In this document: in pieces, positions 1-9,062 of the stretch
Layout: each line of letters begins with the position of its first letter
Position numbering within the stretch: position 1 is the stretch's first letter
Assembly (NCBI RefSeq): GCF_004217225.1
Contig: NZ_SHKM01000001.1
Coordinates: forward strand, 62,001-126,000
Reading direction: 5' to 3'
DNA length: 64,000 bases
Origin: Azospira oryzae
GTDB lineage: Bacteria > Pseudomonadota > Gammaproteobacteria > Burkholderiales > Rhodocyclaceae
Notes under the pieces: generated by a model
Seen by the model: the letters and a program-made list of their open reading frames with translations, nothing else
What the model was told of the DNA's origin: nothing
Database searches by the model: none
Position numbers and translations under genes: made by a program

Positions 1-2507
1 TCGACGATCTTGATGGCGTCGCCGGTACTGACCTTGGGCACGGAGCTGCCCATGACCTTGGCGGAGAGGAAGCCGTTGAAGCGTTCCAGCTGTTCCGGGC
101 CGACCACGGACTTGACCTTGATCAGGGCCGAGACGGGCACCATGGAACCGCTGCTGCTCTTCACGTACACCCGGCCCAGGTCTTCCGGCTTGGAGCGGAA
201 CTGGCCGTCGGCCTGGAGCTGCACCCGGTAGGTGCGGCCGTTGAGGTTGAAGTCATTGACGTAGAGGGTGCCCATGGTGGCCTGCAGCGTCTGGTATACG
301 TCGCTGACGGCGATGCCCATGGAGATGGCCTTGGCTTCATTGACCTCGACGCTGAGCTGGGGCGAGGTGGGGCGGAAGAAGGTGTTGATGCCCACCAGTT
401 CCTGACGCTTCTTCAGGCCTTCCATGAACTGCTGCACGACACCGGAAAGCTTCTGGGGATCGGCATCGCCGCGGGCCTGGATGTAGGCTTCGAAACCGCC
501 GGCGTTGCCCAGGCCGCGGATGGCGGGCGGGTTGAACACCAGGCCGAGGCCGTCCGGCAGCATCATGCCCATGCCCATGAACTTCTTCGCCAGGTCGTCG
601 GCGCCGGCCTTGCGTTCGTCCCAGTCCTTGAGCGGGATGAAGACGGTGCCGGCATTGGGCTTCATGCCGCCGCCGATGATGTCGTTGCCGGCGATGACGA
701 AGACCCGGTCCACTGCCTCGTCCTGCTTGATCATGGACTGGAACTGGTCGCCGGTGGCGCGGGTGCGCTGCAGGCTGGCGCCGTCGGGCAGCATCAGGGC
801 GCTGATCAGGTAGCCCTGGTCTTCCGCCGGGACGAAGCCGCCGGGCACGGCGCGGAACATGAAGAAGCTGCCGCCGAGGATGACGACGCAGGCCACGGTG
901 CCGATGATGCGGTGATGCAGGGTCTTGTTCACCGTGTCGGTGTAGGACTTGGTGAAGCGCTCGAAGAGGCGGTTGAAGGGACGGAAGATGGCCGGCTCTT
1001 CATGCTTGGGCTGCAGCAGCAGGGCGCACAGGGCCGGCGTCAGGGTCAGGGCGACGATGCCGGAGAGGGTGACGGAGATGGCCACGGTGACGGCGAACTG
1101 CTTGTACAGCATGCCGGCGATGCCGCCCAGGAAGGCGACGGGGATGAACACCGCGCACAGCACCAGGACGATGGCCACCACGGCGCTGGAAACTTCGCGC
1201 ATGGCTTCGATGGCCGCTTCCTTGGGCGCCATCTTCTCTTCCCACATCAGGCGCTCGACGTTCTCCAGCACCACGATGGCGTCGTCCACCACGATACCGA
1301 TGGCCAGCACCATGGCGAACAGGGTCAGGGTGTTGATGGAGAAGCCGAACAGCCACAGGCCGGCGAAGGTGCCGATCAGGGAGACGGGCACGGCCACCAG
1401 GGGAATCACCGTGGCGCGCCAGTTCTGCAGGAAGACGAAGACGACGATGGCCACCAGGACCAGGGCTTCCACCAGGGTGTGCACCACTTCGGTGATGGAG
1501 GCCTGGACGAACTTGGTGGTGTCGAAGGGGACCACGTAATCCACGTCGCTGGGGAACTTCTGCTTCAGTTCGTCCATGCGCAGCTTCACCTTCTTGGCCA
1601 CGTCCAGGGCGTTGGCGCCGGACTGCAGGAAGATGCCGACGCCGACCACGGGCTTGCCCATCAGGGCGGTGGAGGCGTCGTAGTTCTGGGCCCCCAGCTC
1701 GACCCGGGCCACGTCCTTCAGGTACAGGGCGCCCTTGGGGCCGTCGGCGCGGATGACGATGTTGCCGAACTGCTCCGGCGTCGTCAGGCGGCCCTTGGCG
1801 GTCACCGTGTAGACCAGCTGCTGGCCGTTGGGGGCCGGCTCCTGGCCGATCTTGCCGGCGGCGTTCTGCTTGTTCTGGGCGGCGATGGCGTTGGAGATTT
1901 CCGTCGTCGTCACTCCCAGCTGGGCCATGCGGTCGGGCCGCAGCCACAGCCGCATGGAGTAGTCCAGGGCACCGAAGATCTGGGCATCGCCGACGCCGGG
2001 GATGCGCTTCAGGTCGTCCAGGATATTGACCAGGGCGTAGTTGGACAGGTACAGGGGCGTGCGGGTGCCTTCCGGCGAGGTGATGGCAGCCACCATCAGG
2101 ATGTCGTTGGAACGCTTCTGCACGGTCACGCCGTACTGGCGCACCACGTCCGGCAGGCGCGGCTCGGCGATCTTGACCCGGTTGTTCACGTTCACCGTGG
2201 CCATGTCCACATCGGTGCCGACCTCGAAGGTGGCGGTGATGGAGAGGGAGCCGTTGGCGGAGGCCGTGGAGTTGAAATACATCAGGTTTTCAACGCCGGA
2301 AAGCTGCTCCTCGATGGGGGCGGCCACGGTCTTGGCCAGGGTTTCGGCGGAGGCGCCGGGGTAGGAGGCGGAGATGATCACCGTCGGCGGCGCGATTTCC
2401 GGGTACTGGGAAATGGGCAGCACCCGGGATGCCATGATCCCGGCGATGACGATGACGATGGAGATGACCGATGCGAAGATCGGTCGATTGATGAAAAAGC
2501 GTGACAT
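1..2507 (-). CDS. acrB: RND (HAE1/AcrB-type) multidrug efflux permease, 3' end outside window
   Basis: Inner-membrane, proton-driven pump subunit of an AcrAB-TolC-type exporter. About 835 codons are present, read from the ATG at 2507; the last ~200 residues of a usual ~1,050-residue AcrB lie beyond base 1. It begins MSRFFINRPIFASV, as in AcrB/MexB, continues with the porter-domain segment LSGVENLMYFNS, and has the TM4 proton-relay motif GIVVDDAIVVLENVERLM with its paired Asp. It starts 29 nt after the membrane-fusion gene, so the two are co-transcribed. The family is certain; the orthologue name and drug range are not. Confidence 0.93.
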   Translation of the reverse strand, partial: MSRFFINRPIFASVISIVIVIAGIMASRVLPISQYPEIAPPTVIISASYPGASAETLAKTVAAPIEEQLSGVENLMYFNSTASANGSLSITATFEVGTDVDMATVNVNNRVKIAEPRLPDVVRQYGVTVQKRSNDILMVAAITSPEGTRTPLYLSNYALVNILDDLKRIPGVGDAQIFGALDYSMRLWLRPDRMAQLGVTTTEISNAIAAQNKQNAAGKIGQEPAPNGQQLVYTVTAKGRLTTPEQFGNIVIRADGPKGALYLKDVARVELGAQNYDASTALMGKPVVGVGIFLQSGANALDVAKKVKLRMDELKQKFPSDVDYVVPFDTTKFVQASITEVVHTLVEALVLVAIVVFVFLQNWRATVIPLVAVPVSLIGTFAGLWLFGFSINTLTLFAMVLAIGIVVDDAIVVLENVERLMWEEKMAPKEAAIEAMREVSSAVVAIVLVLCAVFIPVAFLGGIAGMLYKQFAVTVAISVTLSGIVALTLTPALCALLLQPKHEEPAIFRPFNRLFERFTKSYTDTVNKTLHHRIIGTVACVVILGGSFFMFRAVPGGFVPAEDQGYLISALMLPDGASLQRTRATGDQFQSMIKQDEAVDRVFVIAGNDIIGGGMKPNAGTVFIPLKDWDERKAGADDLAKKFMGMGMMLPDGLGLVFNPPAIRGLGNAGGFEAYIQARGDADPQKLSGVVQQFMEGLKKRQELVGINTFFRPTSPQLSVEVNEAKAISMGIAVSDVYQTLQATMGTLYVNDFNLNGRTYRVQLQADGQFRSKPEDLGRVYVKSSSGSMVPVSALIKVKSVVGPEQLERFNGFLSAKVMGSSVPKVSTGDAIKIV

Positions 2508-2536
2508 GTTGGGTTCGAATCCCTTTCTGGCTCAGC

Positions 2537-3796
2537 TTATTGCTTGCCTTGGGCAGCAGGCTGGGCGGGCGTCTTGGCGGCATCACCCTCGGCGCCCTTG
2601 GCAGGCGCGGCGGCGGGGGCGGCATCGGCCGGCTTGGCGGCGGCAGGCTGGCCCTGGGCCGGGGTGCCCGGAGCGGCGCCAGGGGCGCCGGGTGCAGCCT
2701 GGGGACCGTGGGGCGCCACGGGCGCACCGGGGCGGGCCTTCATCAGGTTGTCCACGATCACCTTGTCGCCGGCCTTGAGGCCGCCGGTGATGACCCAGTC
2801 CTTGCCGCGCCATTCGGCGGTCTGCACCGGGCGCGGGGCGACCTTGCTTTCGGCGTCCACCACCATCACCAGGCGGGCCTGTTCGGTCTGCATGACGGCA
2901 GCCTGGGGCACCAGGAAGACGCCTTCCCGGTTGCCGGTGAGCAGGCGCACGCGCACGAACTGGCCGGGCAGCAGCTTGCCGTCGCTGTTGTCGAACTCGG
3001 CGCGCAGCTGCTGGGTGCCCAGGGTGGTGTCGATGGTGGAGGCGAGGAAGTTGATCTTGCCCGGCTTGTCATAGACGCTGCCGTCGGGAAGGATCAGTTC
3101 GACGCCGCTGACCATCTCGGCCTTCAGCTGGCCGCCGGGCAGGTTGGCGGTGTCGGACTCGGAGAGGCCGAAGCGCACCCACATCGGATTGGCCTGGTAC
3201 ACGGAGGTGAGCAGGCTGGCGTCGGAGGTGTTGATGAGGTTGCCTTCGGACTTCACGGCCCGGCCGGAAGTGCCGGAAACGGGGGCGGTGACGGTGGTCC
3301 AGGACAGGTTCAGCTGGGCCTGGCGCAGGGCGGCCTGGGCGATGGCGTTGTTGGAGGCCGCATCGTCGTATTCCTTCTGGCTCACGGCCTGGCGGGCCAG
3401 CAGGCCCTTCAGGCGGCCCTCTTCCCGGGCCGTCTGCTCGGCCTTGGCCTTGGCTTCGGCCAGGGCGATCTCGTAGGGCGCCCGGTCGATCTGGAACAGG
3501 GGCTGGCCGGCCTTCACCAGGGCACCTTCCTGGTACAGGCGCTTCATCAGGATGCCGCCCACCCGGGCGCGCACTTCCGTTTCCTTGGCACCTTCGGTCT
3601 GGGCCATCAGCTCCAGGGAGGCCGGCAGGTTCTGGGGCTGCATTTCCAGCACGGTCACCGGCAGGGCCTGGGGGGCGCCGCCCTGGGGGGCTGCGTTTTC
3701 ACCGGAACAGGCAGCCAGGCCGAGGGCCAGCACCAGGGCGGCGGCAGCCGGCCGCAGGCGGAGGAGGGGGGCGGGGAATTGTTGGGTGGACGACAT
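2537..3796 (-). CDS. acrA: RND efflux periplasmic adaptor (membrane fusion lipoprotein)
   Basis: AcrA/MexA-type adaptor linking the inner-membrane pump to an outer-membrane channel. I chose the ATG at 3796 because GGAGCT lies about 8 nt upstream; a start 16 codons earlier would run through the operator region. The 419-residue protein has a lipoprotein signal ending LGLAAC (lipidated Cys30), then barrel-sandwich/lipoyl halves around an alpha-hairpin, and beta-barrel segments. The last ~65 residues are an unusual Pro/Ala/Gly-rich tail (from about ARPGAPVAPHG) not needed for the family fold. First gene of the operon with acrB and divergent from the TetR gene. Confidence 0.93.
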   Translation of the reverse strand: MSSTQQFPAPLLRLRPAAAALVLALGLAACSGENAAPQGGAPQALPVTVLEMQPQNLPASLELMAQTEGAKETEVRARVGGILMKRLYQEGALVKAGQPLFQIDRAPYEIALAEAKAKAEQTAREEGRLKGLLARQAVSQKEYDDAASNNAIAQAALRQAQLNLSWTTVTAPVSGTSGRAVKSEGNLINTSDASLLTSVYQANPMWVRFGLSESDTANLPGGQLKAEMVSGVELILPDGSVYDKPGKINFLASTIDTTLGTQQLRAEFDNSDGKLLPGQFVRVRLLTGNREGVFLVPQAAVMQTEQARLVMVVDAESKVAPRPVQTAEWRGKDWVITGGLKAGDKVIVDNLMKARPGAPVAPHGPQAAPGAPGAAPGTPAQGQPAAAKPADAAPAAAPAKGAEGDAAKTPAQPAAQGKQ

Positions 3797-3831
3797 GAGT
3801 GGAGCTCCGGACTTTGAATTATGCTGATGAT

Positions 3832-3855
3832 TATATACAATCAAGGTTGTATGTA
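3832..3855. promoter_or_regulatory. Inverted repeat in the acrA/tetR divergent promoter region (probable repressor operator)
   Basis: Arms TATATACAA (3832-3840) and TTGTATGTA (3847-3855) match at 8 of 9 positions around a 6-nt spacer. It lies between the divergent adaptor and TetR genes. Similar TACATACA/TGTATGTA palindromes are bound by AcrR-type repressors, so this is the likely operator for both directions (inference). Confidence 0.6.
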
Positions 3856-3966
3856 AATCGACCTATTTGTAACGTTGTGTATCAAACGGCCCGGCAAACA
3901 CTTGGTGTGCAGCCAGGGCCAATGGTTCGCGGAGCGGCGCCAGGCGCCGTTCCAGAGGAAGGAAGC

Positions 3967-4581
3967 ATGGTCAGGAAAACCAAGGCCGAGGCGGAACAGA
4001 CCCGGCGCGAAATCATCGATGCGGCCCGTTGCGTATTCCACGAATGCGGCGTCAGCCGTACGTCCCTGGAAAAGATCGCCCGGGTGGCCGGAGTAACCCG
4101 GGGCGCCGTCTATTGGCATTTCGAGAACAAGGCGGAACTGTTCTTCGCCATGCGGGAAGATTCCCTGGCGGTGCTGGACGAGGTGGATGCCTACCTGGAT
4201 TCGCCGGATCTCCCGAATCCCCTCGACGGCATCGAGCAGAGCCTGCTGGCGTTTTTCCGCATCATCGACGGACGTTCGGAAGTCCGTCAGGTTTTCGAGA
4301 TTATGACCCTGCGCTGCGAGTATGTGGATGAATTTGCGCAGGTGCTGCAGGAAGTCAACAAACCCTGCATGGACTTCCTCGCCAAGCTCATCCGCTCCTA
4401 CCAGCGTGCTGCCGACAAGGGCTACCTGCGTCCCGGCCTGGACCCGGAGGGGGCCGCCTACGACACCCTGTCCTTCACTGCCGGCCTTTTCAACAACTGG
4501 CTTTCCAGCCAGCCCGGCGACCTGCTGCGCCTCAAGGTGCCGGACATGATCCGCCAGCACCTGCTGCTGCGGCGCCCCTGA
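3967..4581 (+). CDS. acrR: TetR-family repressor of the adjacent RND efflux operon
   Basis: AcrR/TtgR-type regulator of 204 residues. It starts [20 protein letters not shown] and has a TetR helix-turn-helix near residues 30-55 with the signature [18 protein letters not shown]. The C-terminal ligand pocket diverges, as is normal. The start is the ATG at 3967 behind GGAAG; upstream in-frame codons lie in the promoter. Divergent placement beside acrAB and the palindrome between them support local repression relieved by hydrophobic ligands (family knowledge). The next gene overlaps its stop by 1 nt. Confidence 0.88.
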   Translation: MVRKTKAEAEQTRREIIDAARCVFHECGVSRTSLEKIARVAGVTRGAVYWHFENKAELFFAMREDSLAVLDEVDAYLDSPDLPNPLDGIEQSLLAFFRIIDGRSEVRQVFEIMTLRCEYVDEFAQVLQEVNKPCMDFLAKLIRSYQRAADKGYLRPGLDPEGAAYDTLSFTAGLFNNWLSSQPGDLLRLKVPDMIRQHLLLRRP

Positions 4582-4913
4582 TGCCCGCCCTGCAGACCCT
4601 GCTGCTGTTCGTCGCCACCGCCGTGGCGGAAATCGTCGGTTGCTACCTGCCCTGGCTGTGGCTGAAAAAAGGGGGCTCGGTCTGGCTGCTGCTGCCGGCG
4701 GCCTTCAGCCTGGGCCTGTTCGCCTGGCTGCTGACCCTCCATCCCCAGGCCGCCGGCCGCACCTACGCGGCCTACGGCGGCGTCTACATCGGCGTGGCCC
4801 TGCTCTGGCTGTGGCTGGTGGACGGCATCCGCCCCACCCTATGGGACGGAGTCGGCGCCACGGTGGCCCTGGCCGGCATGGCCATCATCATGTTCGCCCC
4901 CCGCTCCGCCTGA
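4581..4913 (+). CDS. ynfA: YnfA/UPF0060 small membrane protein
   Basis: A 110-residue, four-helix inner-membrane protein of the YnfA family, distantly SMR-like. Recognisable family features are the start of TM1 with [13 protein letters not shown], the [14 protein letters not shown] segment and the [12 protein letters not shown] loop. Its ATG overlaps the TGA of the TetR gene (TGATG), so the two are translationally coupled. A strong terminator follows at 4935. Some YnfA proteins are reported to act in small-molecule efflux; transport here is not shown. Confidence 0.9.
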   Translation: MPALQTLLLFVATAVAEIVGCYLPWLWLKKGGSVWLLLPAAFSLGLFAWLLTLHPQAAGRTYAAYGGVYIGVALLWLWLVDGIRPTLWDGVGATVALAGMAIIMFAPRSA

Positions 4914-4934
4914 GGGTTGTGGTGCCAGCCAATG

Positions 4935-4961
4935 AAAAAGCCCGCTGCTGCGGGCTTTTTT
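4935..4961 (+). terminator. Rho-independent terminator after ynfA
   Basis: GCCCG and CGGGC arms form a GC-rich stem, flanked upstream by A5 and downstream by a T6 run. The A-tract before the stem makes it plausible in both directions, serving the small minus-strand gene ending at 4980 as well. Confidence 0.85.
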
Positions 4962-4979
4962 GCGACCGGATGGTCCTTT

Positions 4980-5177
4980 TCAGTGTTCCTGCCGACAAAG
5001 ACAGTGGTGATGGGGGTGGTAGATGAAGTCGGCGCAGGTGGCCGGGTGGTCGGCGGGGAAGTACTCCAGGTGGGCCGTGCAGGCCACCATGCCCGGTTCT
5101 TCGGCCACTTCCAGGGCGTGCTTGCAGTCGATGCAGGTGGGAGGAGGGGCCATGGTCGGCGCGGCTGGATGGTTCAT
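4980..5177 (-). CDS. Small Cys/His-rich protein of unknown function
   Basis: A 65-residue protein starting MNHPAAPTMAPPP. It has a C-x2-C pair (Cys15, Cys18), further Cys33 and Cys48, and a His/Cys-rich C-terminus (HPHHHCLC), a pattern that could bind a metal. It ends facing the ynfA terminator and its start lies close to the divergent nemR promoter. No clear ribosome site precedes the ATG at 5177; an internal Met9 is an alternative start. I do not recognise a named family. The coding call rests on its regular composition and the gap it fills. Confidence 0.5.
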   Translation of the reverse strand: MNHPAAPTMAPPPTCIDCKHALEVAEEPGMVACTAHLEYFPADHPATCADFIYHPHHHCLCRQEH

Positions 5178-5263
5178 CGCTGAAGTATATCGCCTCGTTC
5201 CCGGCGTCGGGGTATGAGATAAGTCACGCCGATGGCGGCTTCCCTTCGGCCTCCATTTACGAC

Positions 5264-5278
5264 TAGACGACTGGTCTA
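5264..5278. promoter_or_regulatory. NemR-type operator upstream of nemR
   Basis: Palindrome TAGAC-GACTG-GTCTA just upstream of nemR. It matches a second site before nemA (5937-5951) at 14 of 15 positions. Position and repetition support autoregulation by NemR. Confidence 0.75.
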
Positions 5279-5299
5279 ATTGTTGGTATCGTGGCGGCC

Positions 5300-5884
5300 A
5301 TGAACACTCGCTACGACAATACCCGTCAGCACATCCTGGACAGCGGCAAGGGGCTCATCGCCGGCAAGGGCTTTTCTTCCGTCGGCCTCAATGAAATCCT
5401 CAAGACCGCCGGGGTGCCCAAGGGCTCCTTCTACCACTACTTCGAGTCCAAGGAGCAGTTCGGTCAGGCCCTGCTGCAGGACCACTTCGCCGGCTACCTG
5501 GAGCGCATCGACGAACTGAGCCGTGACCCCGCCGCCAGCGGCCGGGAACGGCTGGAACGCTACTGGCAGCGCTGGATGGATGCCCAGAGCGATGCCTGCA
5601 ATGCCCAGAAGTGCCTGGTGGTGAAGCTCAGTGCCGAAGTGGCCGATCTCTCCGACGCCATGCGCATTACCCTGCGGGACGGTACCGAGCAGATCGTGGC
5701 GCGCCTGGCGGCCCTGGTGGAAGCCGGCGTGGCCGATGCCTCCCTGCCGCCCCTGGAGCCCCGGGAGACGGCCCAGACCCTGTACCAGCTGTGGCTGGGC
5801 GCCAGCCTGCTGGGCAAGCTGCACCGTAACCGGGCCGCCCTGGAGAACGCCATGGCCTTCACCCGCAAGATGCTGACCCCCTGA
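5300..5884 (+). CDS. nemR: TetR-family redox/electrophile-sensing repressor, NemR-like
   Basis: A 194-residue TetR regulator starting MNTRYDNTRQHILDSG; a GTG three codons upstream (5291) is an alternative start. The helix-turn-helix contains GVPKGSFYHYFESKEQFG. The C-terminal half carries Cys100 and Cys105, the latter in KCLVVKLSAEVADLS and close in number to the reactive Cys106 of Escherichia coli NemR, which senses N-ethylmaleimide, methylglyoxal and hypochlorous acid. It sits directly before an Old Yellow Enzyme gene, with the same palindrome upstream of each gene. A terminator separates the two, so nemA probably has its own promoter. Confidence 0.86.
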   Translation: MNTRYDNTRQHILDSGKGLIAGKGFSSVGLNEILKTAGVPKGSFYHYFESKEQFGQALLQDHFAGYLERIDELSRDPAASGRERLERYWQRWMDAQSDACNAQKCLVVKLSAEVADLSDAMRITLRDGTEQIVARLAALVEAGVADASLPPLEPRETAQTLYQLWLGASLLGKLHRNRAALENAMAFTRKMLTP

Positions 5885-5896
5885 GTTTTCCCCCCG

Positions 5897-5924
5897 GGGC
5901 CGCCCTGGTGGCGGCCCTTTTATT
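5897..5924 (+). terminator. Rho-independent terminator between nemR and nemA
   Basis: Perfect 8-bp stem GGGCCGCC / GGCGGCCC with a 5-nt loop, followed by TTTTATT. It separates nemR transcription from nemA, which has its own operator at 5937. Confidence 0.85.
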
Positions 5925-5936
5925 GTTTCGCAGTCA

Positions 5937-5951
5937 TAGACGACCGGTCTA
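5937..5951. promoter_or_regulatory. NemR-type operator upstream of nemA
   Basis: TAGAC-GACCG-GTCTA is a perfect dyad apart from its central base and nearly identical to the site before nemR. It lies about 30 nt before the nemA start codon. Confidence 0.75.
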
Positions 5952-5982
5952 ATCAGCAACATCCTTTTCGAGGAGCCAATCC

Positions 5983-7065
5983 ATGCCTTCCCTGTTCGAT
6001 CCCGTCACCGTCGGCGACATTTCCCTGGCCAACCGCATCGTCATGGCCCCCCTGACCCGCAACCGGGCCATCGCCGGCAACAAGCCCGGCCCCCTGACGG
6101 TGGAGTACTACCGCCAGCGCGCCAGTGCCGGCCTCATCATCGCCGAGGCCAGCCCCATCAGCCCCATGGCCCAGGGCTACCTGGACACCCCGGGCATCTA
6201 CAGCGAGGAGCAGGTGGCGGCCTGGCGCCAGGTGACCGACGCCGTCCATGGCGCCGGCGGCCGCATCGTCCTGCAGCTGTGGCACGTGGGCCGCATCTCC
6301 CACTCCTCCCTGCTGCCCGGCGGCGCCGCTCCGGTCTCCTCCACCGCCCGTCCGGCCCCCACCAAGACCTTCACCAAGGAAGGCTTCGTGGACGTGTCCG
6401 TGCCCCGTGCCCTGGCCGACGAGGAACTGCCGGCCCTGGTGGAGGACTACCGCCAGGCTGCCCGCAACGCCATCGCCGCCGGCTTCGACGGGGTGGAAGT
6501 GCATGGCGCCAACACCTACCTGCTGGAACAGTTCCTGCGCGACAGCGTCAATGACCGCAGCGGCCCCTATGGTGGCTCCATCGCCAACCGGGCCCGGCTG
6601 CTGCTGGAAGTGGTGCGGGCCGTGGCCGGGGAAATCGGCGCCGGCCGCACCGGCCTGCGCCTGAGCCCCCTCACCACCTTTGCTGCGCCCCTGGACAGCA
6701 ATCCCCAGGCCCTCTACGGCTATGTGGTGGAACAGGTGGCGCCCCTGGGCCTGGCCTACCTGCACGTCATCGAAGGCGAGACCGGCGGCCCGCGCCAGCC
6801 CGAAGGCGCTCCCGCCTTCGACTACGAGGCCCTGCGCCGGGCCTTCGGCGGCACCTGGATGGTGAACAACGGCTATAGCGGCGCCAGCGCCGAAGCGGCG
6901 GTGGCCAGTGGCCATGCCGACCTGGTGGCCTTCGGCCGGCCCTTCATCAGCAACCCGGACCTGCCCCGCCGCCTCAAGAGCGGCGCCCCCCTCAACGAAC
7001 TGCGGGCCGACAAGCTGTACGGCGGCGGCGCCGAGGGTTACACCGACTACCCGGCCCTGGCCTGA
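5983..7065 (+). CDS. nemA: N-ethylmaleimide reductase, Old Yellow Enzyme family
   Basis: FMN- and NADPH-dependent ene-reductase of 360 residues, one TIM barrel; the family reduces activated alkenes, maleimides and nitro compounds. Seen: MAPLTRNRA near residues 21-29, the FMN-site segment QLWHVGRISH, and the substrate-anion His174/Asn177 pair in HGANTYLLEQFL (usually HGANGYLL). The C-terminal phosphate-binding part has GHADLVAFGRPFISNPDLP. AGGAG lies 7 nt before the ATG. NemR control is indicated by the operator just upstream; the role is electrophile detoxification. Confidence 0.93.
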   Translation: MPSLFDPVTVGDISLANRIVMAPLTRNRAIAGNKPGPLTVEYYRQRASAGLIIAEASPISPMAQGYLDTPGIYSEEQVAAWRQVTDAVHGAGGRIVLQLWHVGRISHSSLLPGGAAPVSSTARPAPTKTFTKEGFVDVSVPRALADEELPALVEDYRQAARNAIAAGFDGVEVHGANTYLLEQFLRDSVNDRSGPYGGSIANRARLLLEVVRAVAGEIGAGRTGLRLSPLTTFAAPLDSNPQALYGYVVEQVAPLGLAYLHVIEGETGGPRQPEGAPAFDYEALRRAFGGTWMVNNGYSGASAEAAVASGHADLVAFGRPFISNPDLPRRLKSGAPLNELRADKLYGGGAEGYTDYPALA

Positions 7066-7134
7066 GCGACAGCCCTACCCACGCCGCGGCGGCTTCGGCC
7101 ATCGCGGCGCCTTCATCCTTTTGACGGAATTTCC

Positions 7135-8064
7135 ATGAACGCCTATCGCCGCTGGCTGCCGCTCCTGGCCCTGGTCGTCCTTTCCCTCACCTGGGGCTAT
7201 ACCTGGGTCCTGGCCAAGCAGGGCCTGGCCCATGCCGCCCCCTTCGCCTTCGCCGCGGAGCGATGTATCGGCGCCGCCCTGGCCCTGGTGGTGGTGCTGC
7301 GCCTGCTGGGCAAGCCCCTCCAGCTGGTGGCCCCGGGCCAGACCCTGGCCATCGGCCTGACCCAGGTGGCCGGCTTCATGGTCTTCCAGACCTGGGCCCT
7401 GGTGGAAGGGGGGCCGGGCAAGACCGCCGTGCTCATCTTCACCATGCCCATCTGGACTCTGCTGCTGGCCTGGCCCATCCTGGGCGAGCGGGTACGGGGC
7501 AAGCAGTGGCTGGCCGCCGGCAGCACCCTGGCCGGCCTTCTGCTCATCATCGCGCCCTGGGACATGCACTCCAGCCTCTTCAGCAAGTTCCTCGGCCTCA
7601 TGGCCGCCCTCTGCTGGGCCGTCGGCACCATCCTCATCAAGCGCCTGCGCGGCGCCCAGCCGGTGGACCTGCTGGTGCTCACCACCTGGCAGATGATCAT
7701 CGGCGCCGTGCCCCTGACCCTGCTGGCCCTGGTCGTTCCCGAACACCCGACGGACTGGAACCTGTCCTACGTCGGCATCCTCATGTTCATGTCCGTGGCC
7801 AGCACGGCCCTCTGCTGGTGGCTGTGGATCTACATCCTGGACCGGGTGCCGGCCTGGGAGGCAAGCCTCTCGGTGCTGGGCACCCCGGTGGTGGCCATCC
7901 TTTCCTCCCGCCTGACCTTCGGCGAGGCCTTCCAGGCCAGCGAGGTGGCGGGCATCCTGCTCATCGGCGGCGGCCTGGCCCTGCTCTCCTTCTTCGGCTG
8001 GCTGGCCAGCAAACGCAATCCCATCGTGGTCCCGGCGGCGGGACCGGAAGGAAAAAATCCATGA
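7135..8064 (+). CDS. EamA/DMT-family transporter
   Basis: A 309-residue inner-membrane protein with about ten predicted helices in two EamA repeats. It shows [15 protein letters not shown] in TM1, a [13 protein letters not shown] turn closing the first repeat, and an equivalent [19 protein letters not shown] in the second. Members export amino acids, purines or other metabolites; the substrate cannot be read here. Its stop overlaps the next ATG by four bases (ATGA), so it is translationally coupled to the flavoprotein gene and probably co-transcribed with nemA 69 nt upstream. Confidence 0.88.
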   Translation: MNAYRRWLPLLALVVLSLTWGYTWVLAKQGLAHAAPFAFAAERCIGAALALVVVLRLLGKPLQLVAPGQTLAIGLTQVAGFMVFQTWALVEGGPGKTAVLIFTMPIWTLLLAWPILGERVRGKQWLAAGSTLAGLLLIIAPWDMHSSLFSKFLGLMAALCWAVGTILIKRLRGAQPVDLLVLTTWQMIIGAVPLTLLALVVPEHPTDWNLSYVGILMFMSVASTALCWWLWIYILDRVPAWEASLSVLGTPVVAILSSRLTFGEAFQASEVAGILLIGGGLALLSFFGWLASKRNPIVVPAAGPEGKNP

Positions 8065-9062
8065 CCACCACAAGCAAGGCCTCCCTCTCCCTGCTCGATC
8101 TGGTGACGGTGCGGGAAGGGGGCAGCATCGCCCAGGCCCTGGCCATCGCCCGGGACACCGCCCGTCATGTGGAAGCCCTCGGCTTCACCCGCTACTGGCT
8201 GGCCGAGCACCACAACATGCCGGGCATCGCCAGCTCCGCCACCGCCGTGCTGGTGGGGCACATCGCCGGCGCCACCTCCCGCATCCGGGTCGGGGCCGGC
8301 GGCATCATGCTGCCCAACCACGCGCCCCTGGTGGTGGCCGAAGCCTTCGGCACCCTGGCCGAACTCTATCCGGGCCGCATCGACCTGGGCCTGGGCCGGG
8401 CTCCCGGTACGGACGTGACCACCATGCGTGCCCTGCGCCGGGACCGGGTGGAAACGGAGGCCGACTTCCCCCGGGAGGTGGCCGAGCTGCAGCGCCTGCT
8501 GGGTCCGCTGCAGCCGGGCCAGGCCGTGGTGGCTGTGCCCGGGGCCGGCACCCAGGTGCCAATCTGGCTGCTCGGCTCCAGCCTCTTCGCCGCCCGCCTG
8601 GCGGCGGCCCGGGGTCTGCCCTATGCCTTCGCCTCCCACTTCGCCCCGGCCATGCTGGACCAGGCGGTGGCCCTCTACCGCCACGAATTCCAGCCCTCCG
8701 CCGCCCTGCGCCGGCCCCACGTCATGGTGGGCGTGCCCCTGGTGGCGGCGGAGAACGACGCCGCCGCCGATTTCCTCGCCAGCAGCAGCCGGCAGCGGGT
8801 GCTGGGCATCCTGCGCGGCGACCGGGCCGGCCTGCCGCCGCCCCGGGAGGGTTTCATGGAGAGCCTCCATGCCCACGAGCGGGACGCCATCAACGGCTTC
8901 CTCGGCGTCGCCGTGGTGGGCGGGCCGGAAACCGTGGCCCGGGGCCTGGCCGCCCTGCAGGCTCGCACCGGGGCCGACGAGCTGATGCTGGTGTGCGACG
9001 TGTTCGAGCCGGCCCTGCGCCTGTGCTCCCTGGAGATCGCGGCCCGGGCCTGGGCCGGCTGA
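8061..9062 (+). CDS. LLM-class (luciferase-like) flavin-dependent oxidoreductase
   Basis: A 333-residue bacterial-luciferase-fold TIM-barrel protein of the YhbW-like subgroup. Typical segments are [33 protein letters not shown] and [14 protein letters not shown], then [17 protein letters not shown]. Such proteins use reduced FMN/F420-like cofactors; the substrate is unknown. The ATG at 8061 overlaps the EamA stop and is the only start that agrees with the family N-terminus. Coupling with nemA and an exporter suggests a role in handling a reactive or toxic compound (inference). Confidence 0.87.
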   Translation: MTTTSKASLSLLDLVTVREGGSIAQALAIARDTARHVEALGFTRYWLAEHHNMPGIASSATAVLVGHIAGATSRIRVGAGGIMLPNHAPLVVAEAFGTLAELYPGRIDLGLGRAPGTDVTTMRALRRDRVETEADFPREVAELQRLLGPLQPGQAVVAVPGAGTQVPIWLLGSSLFAARLAAARGLPYAFASHFAPAMLDQAVALYRHEFQPSAALRRPHVMVGVPLVAAENDAAADFLASSSRQRVLGILRGDRAGLPPPREGFMESLHAHERDAINGFLGVAVVGGPETVARGLAALQARTGADELMLVCDVFEPALRLCSLEIAARAWAG

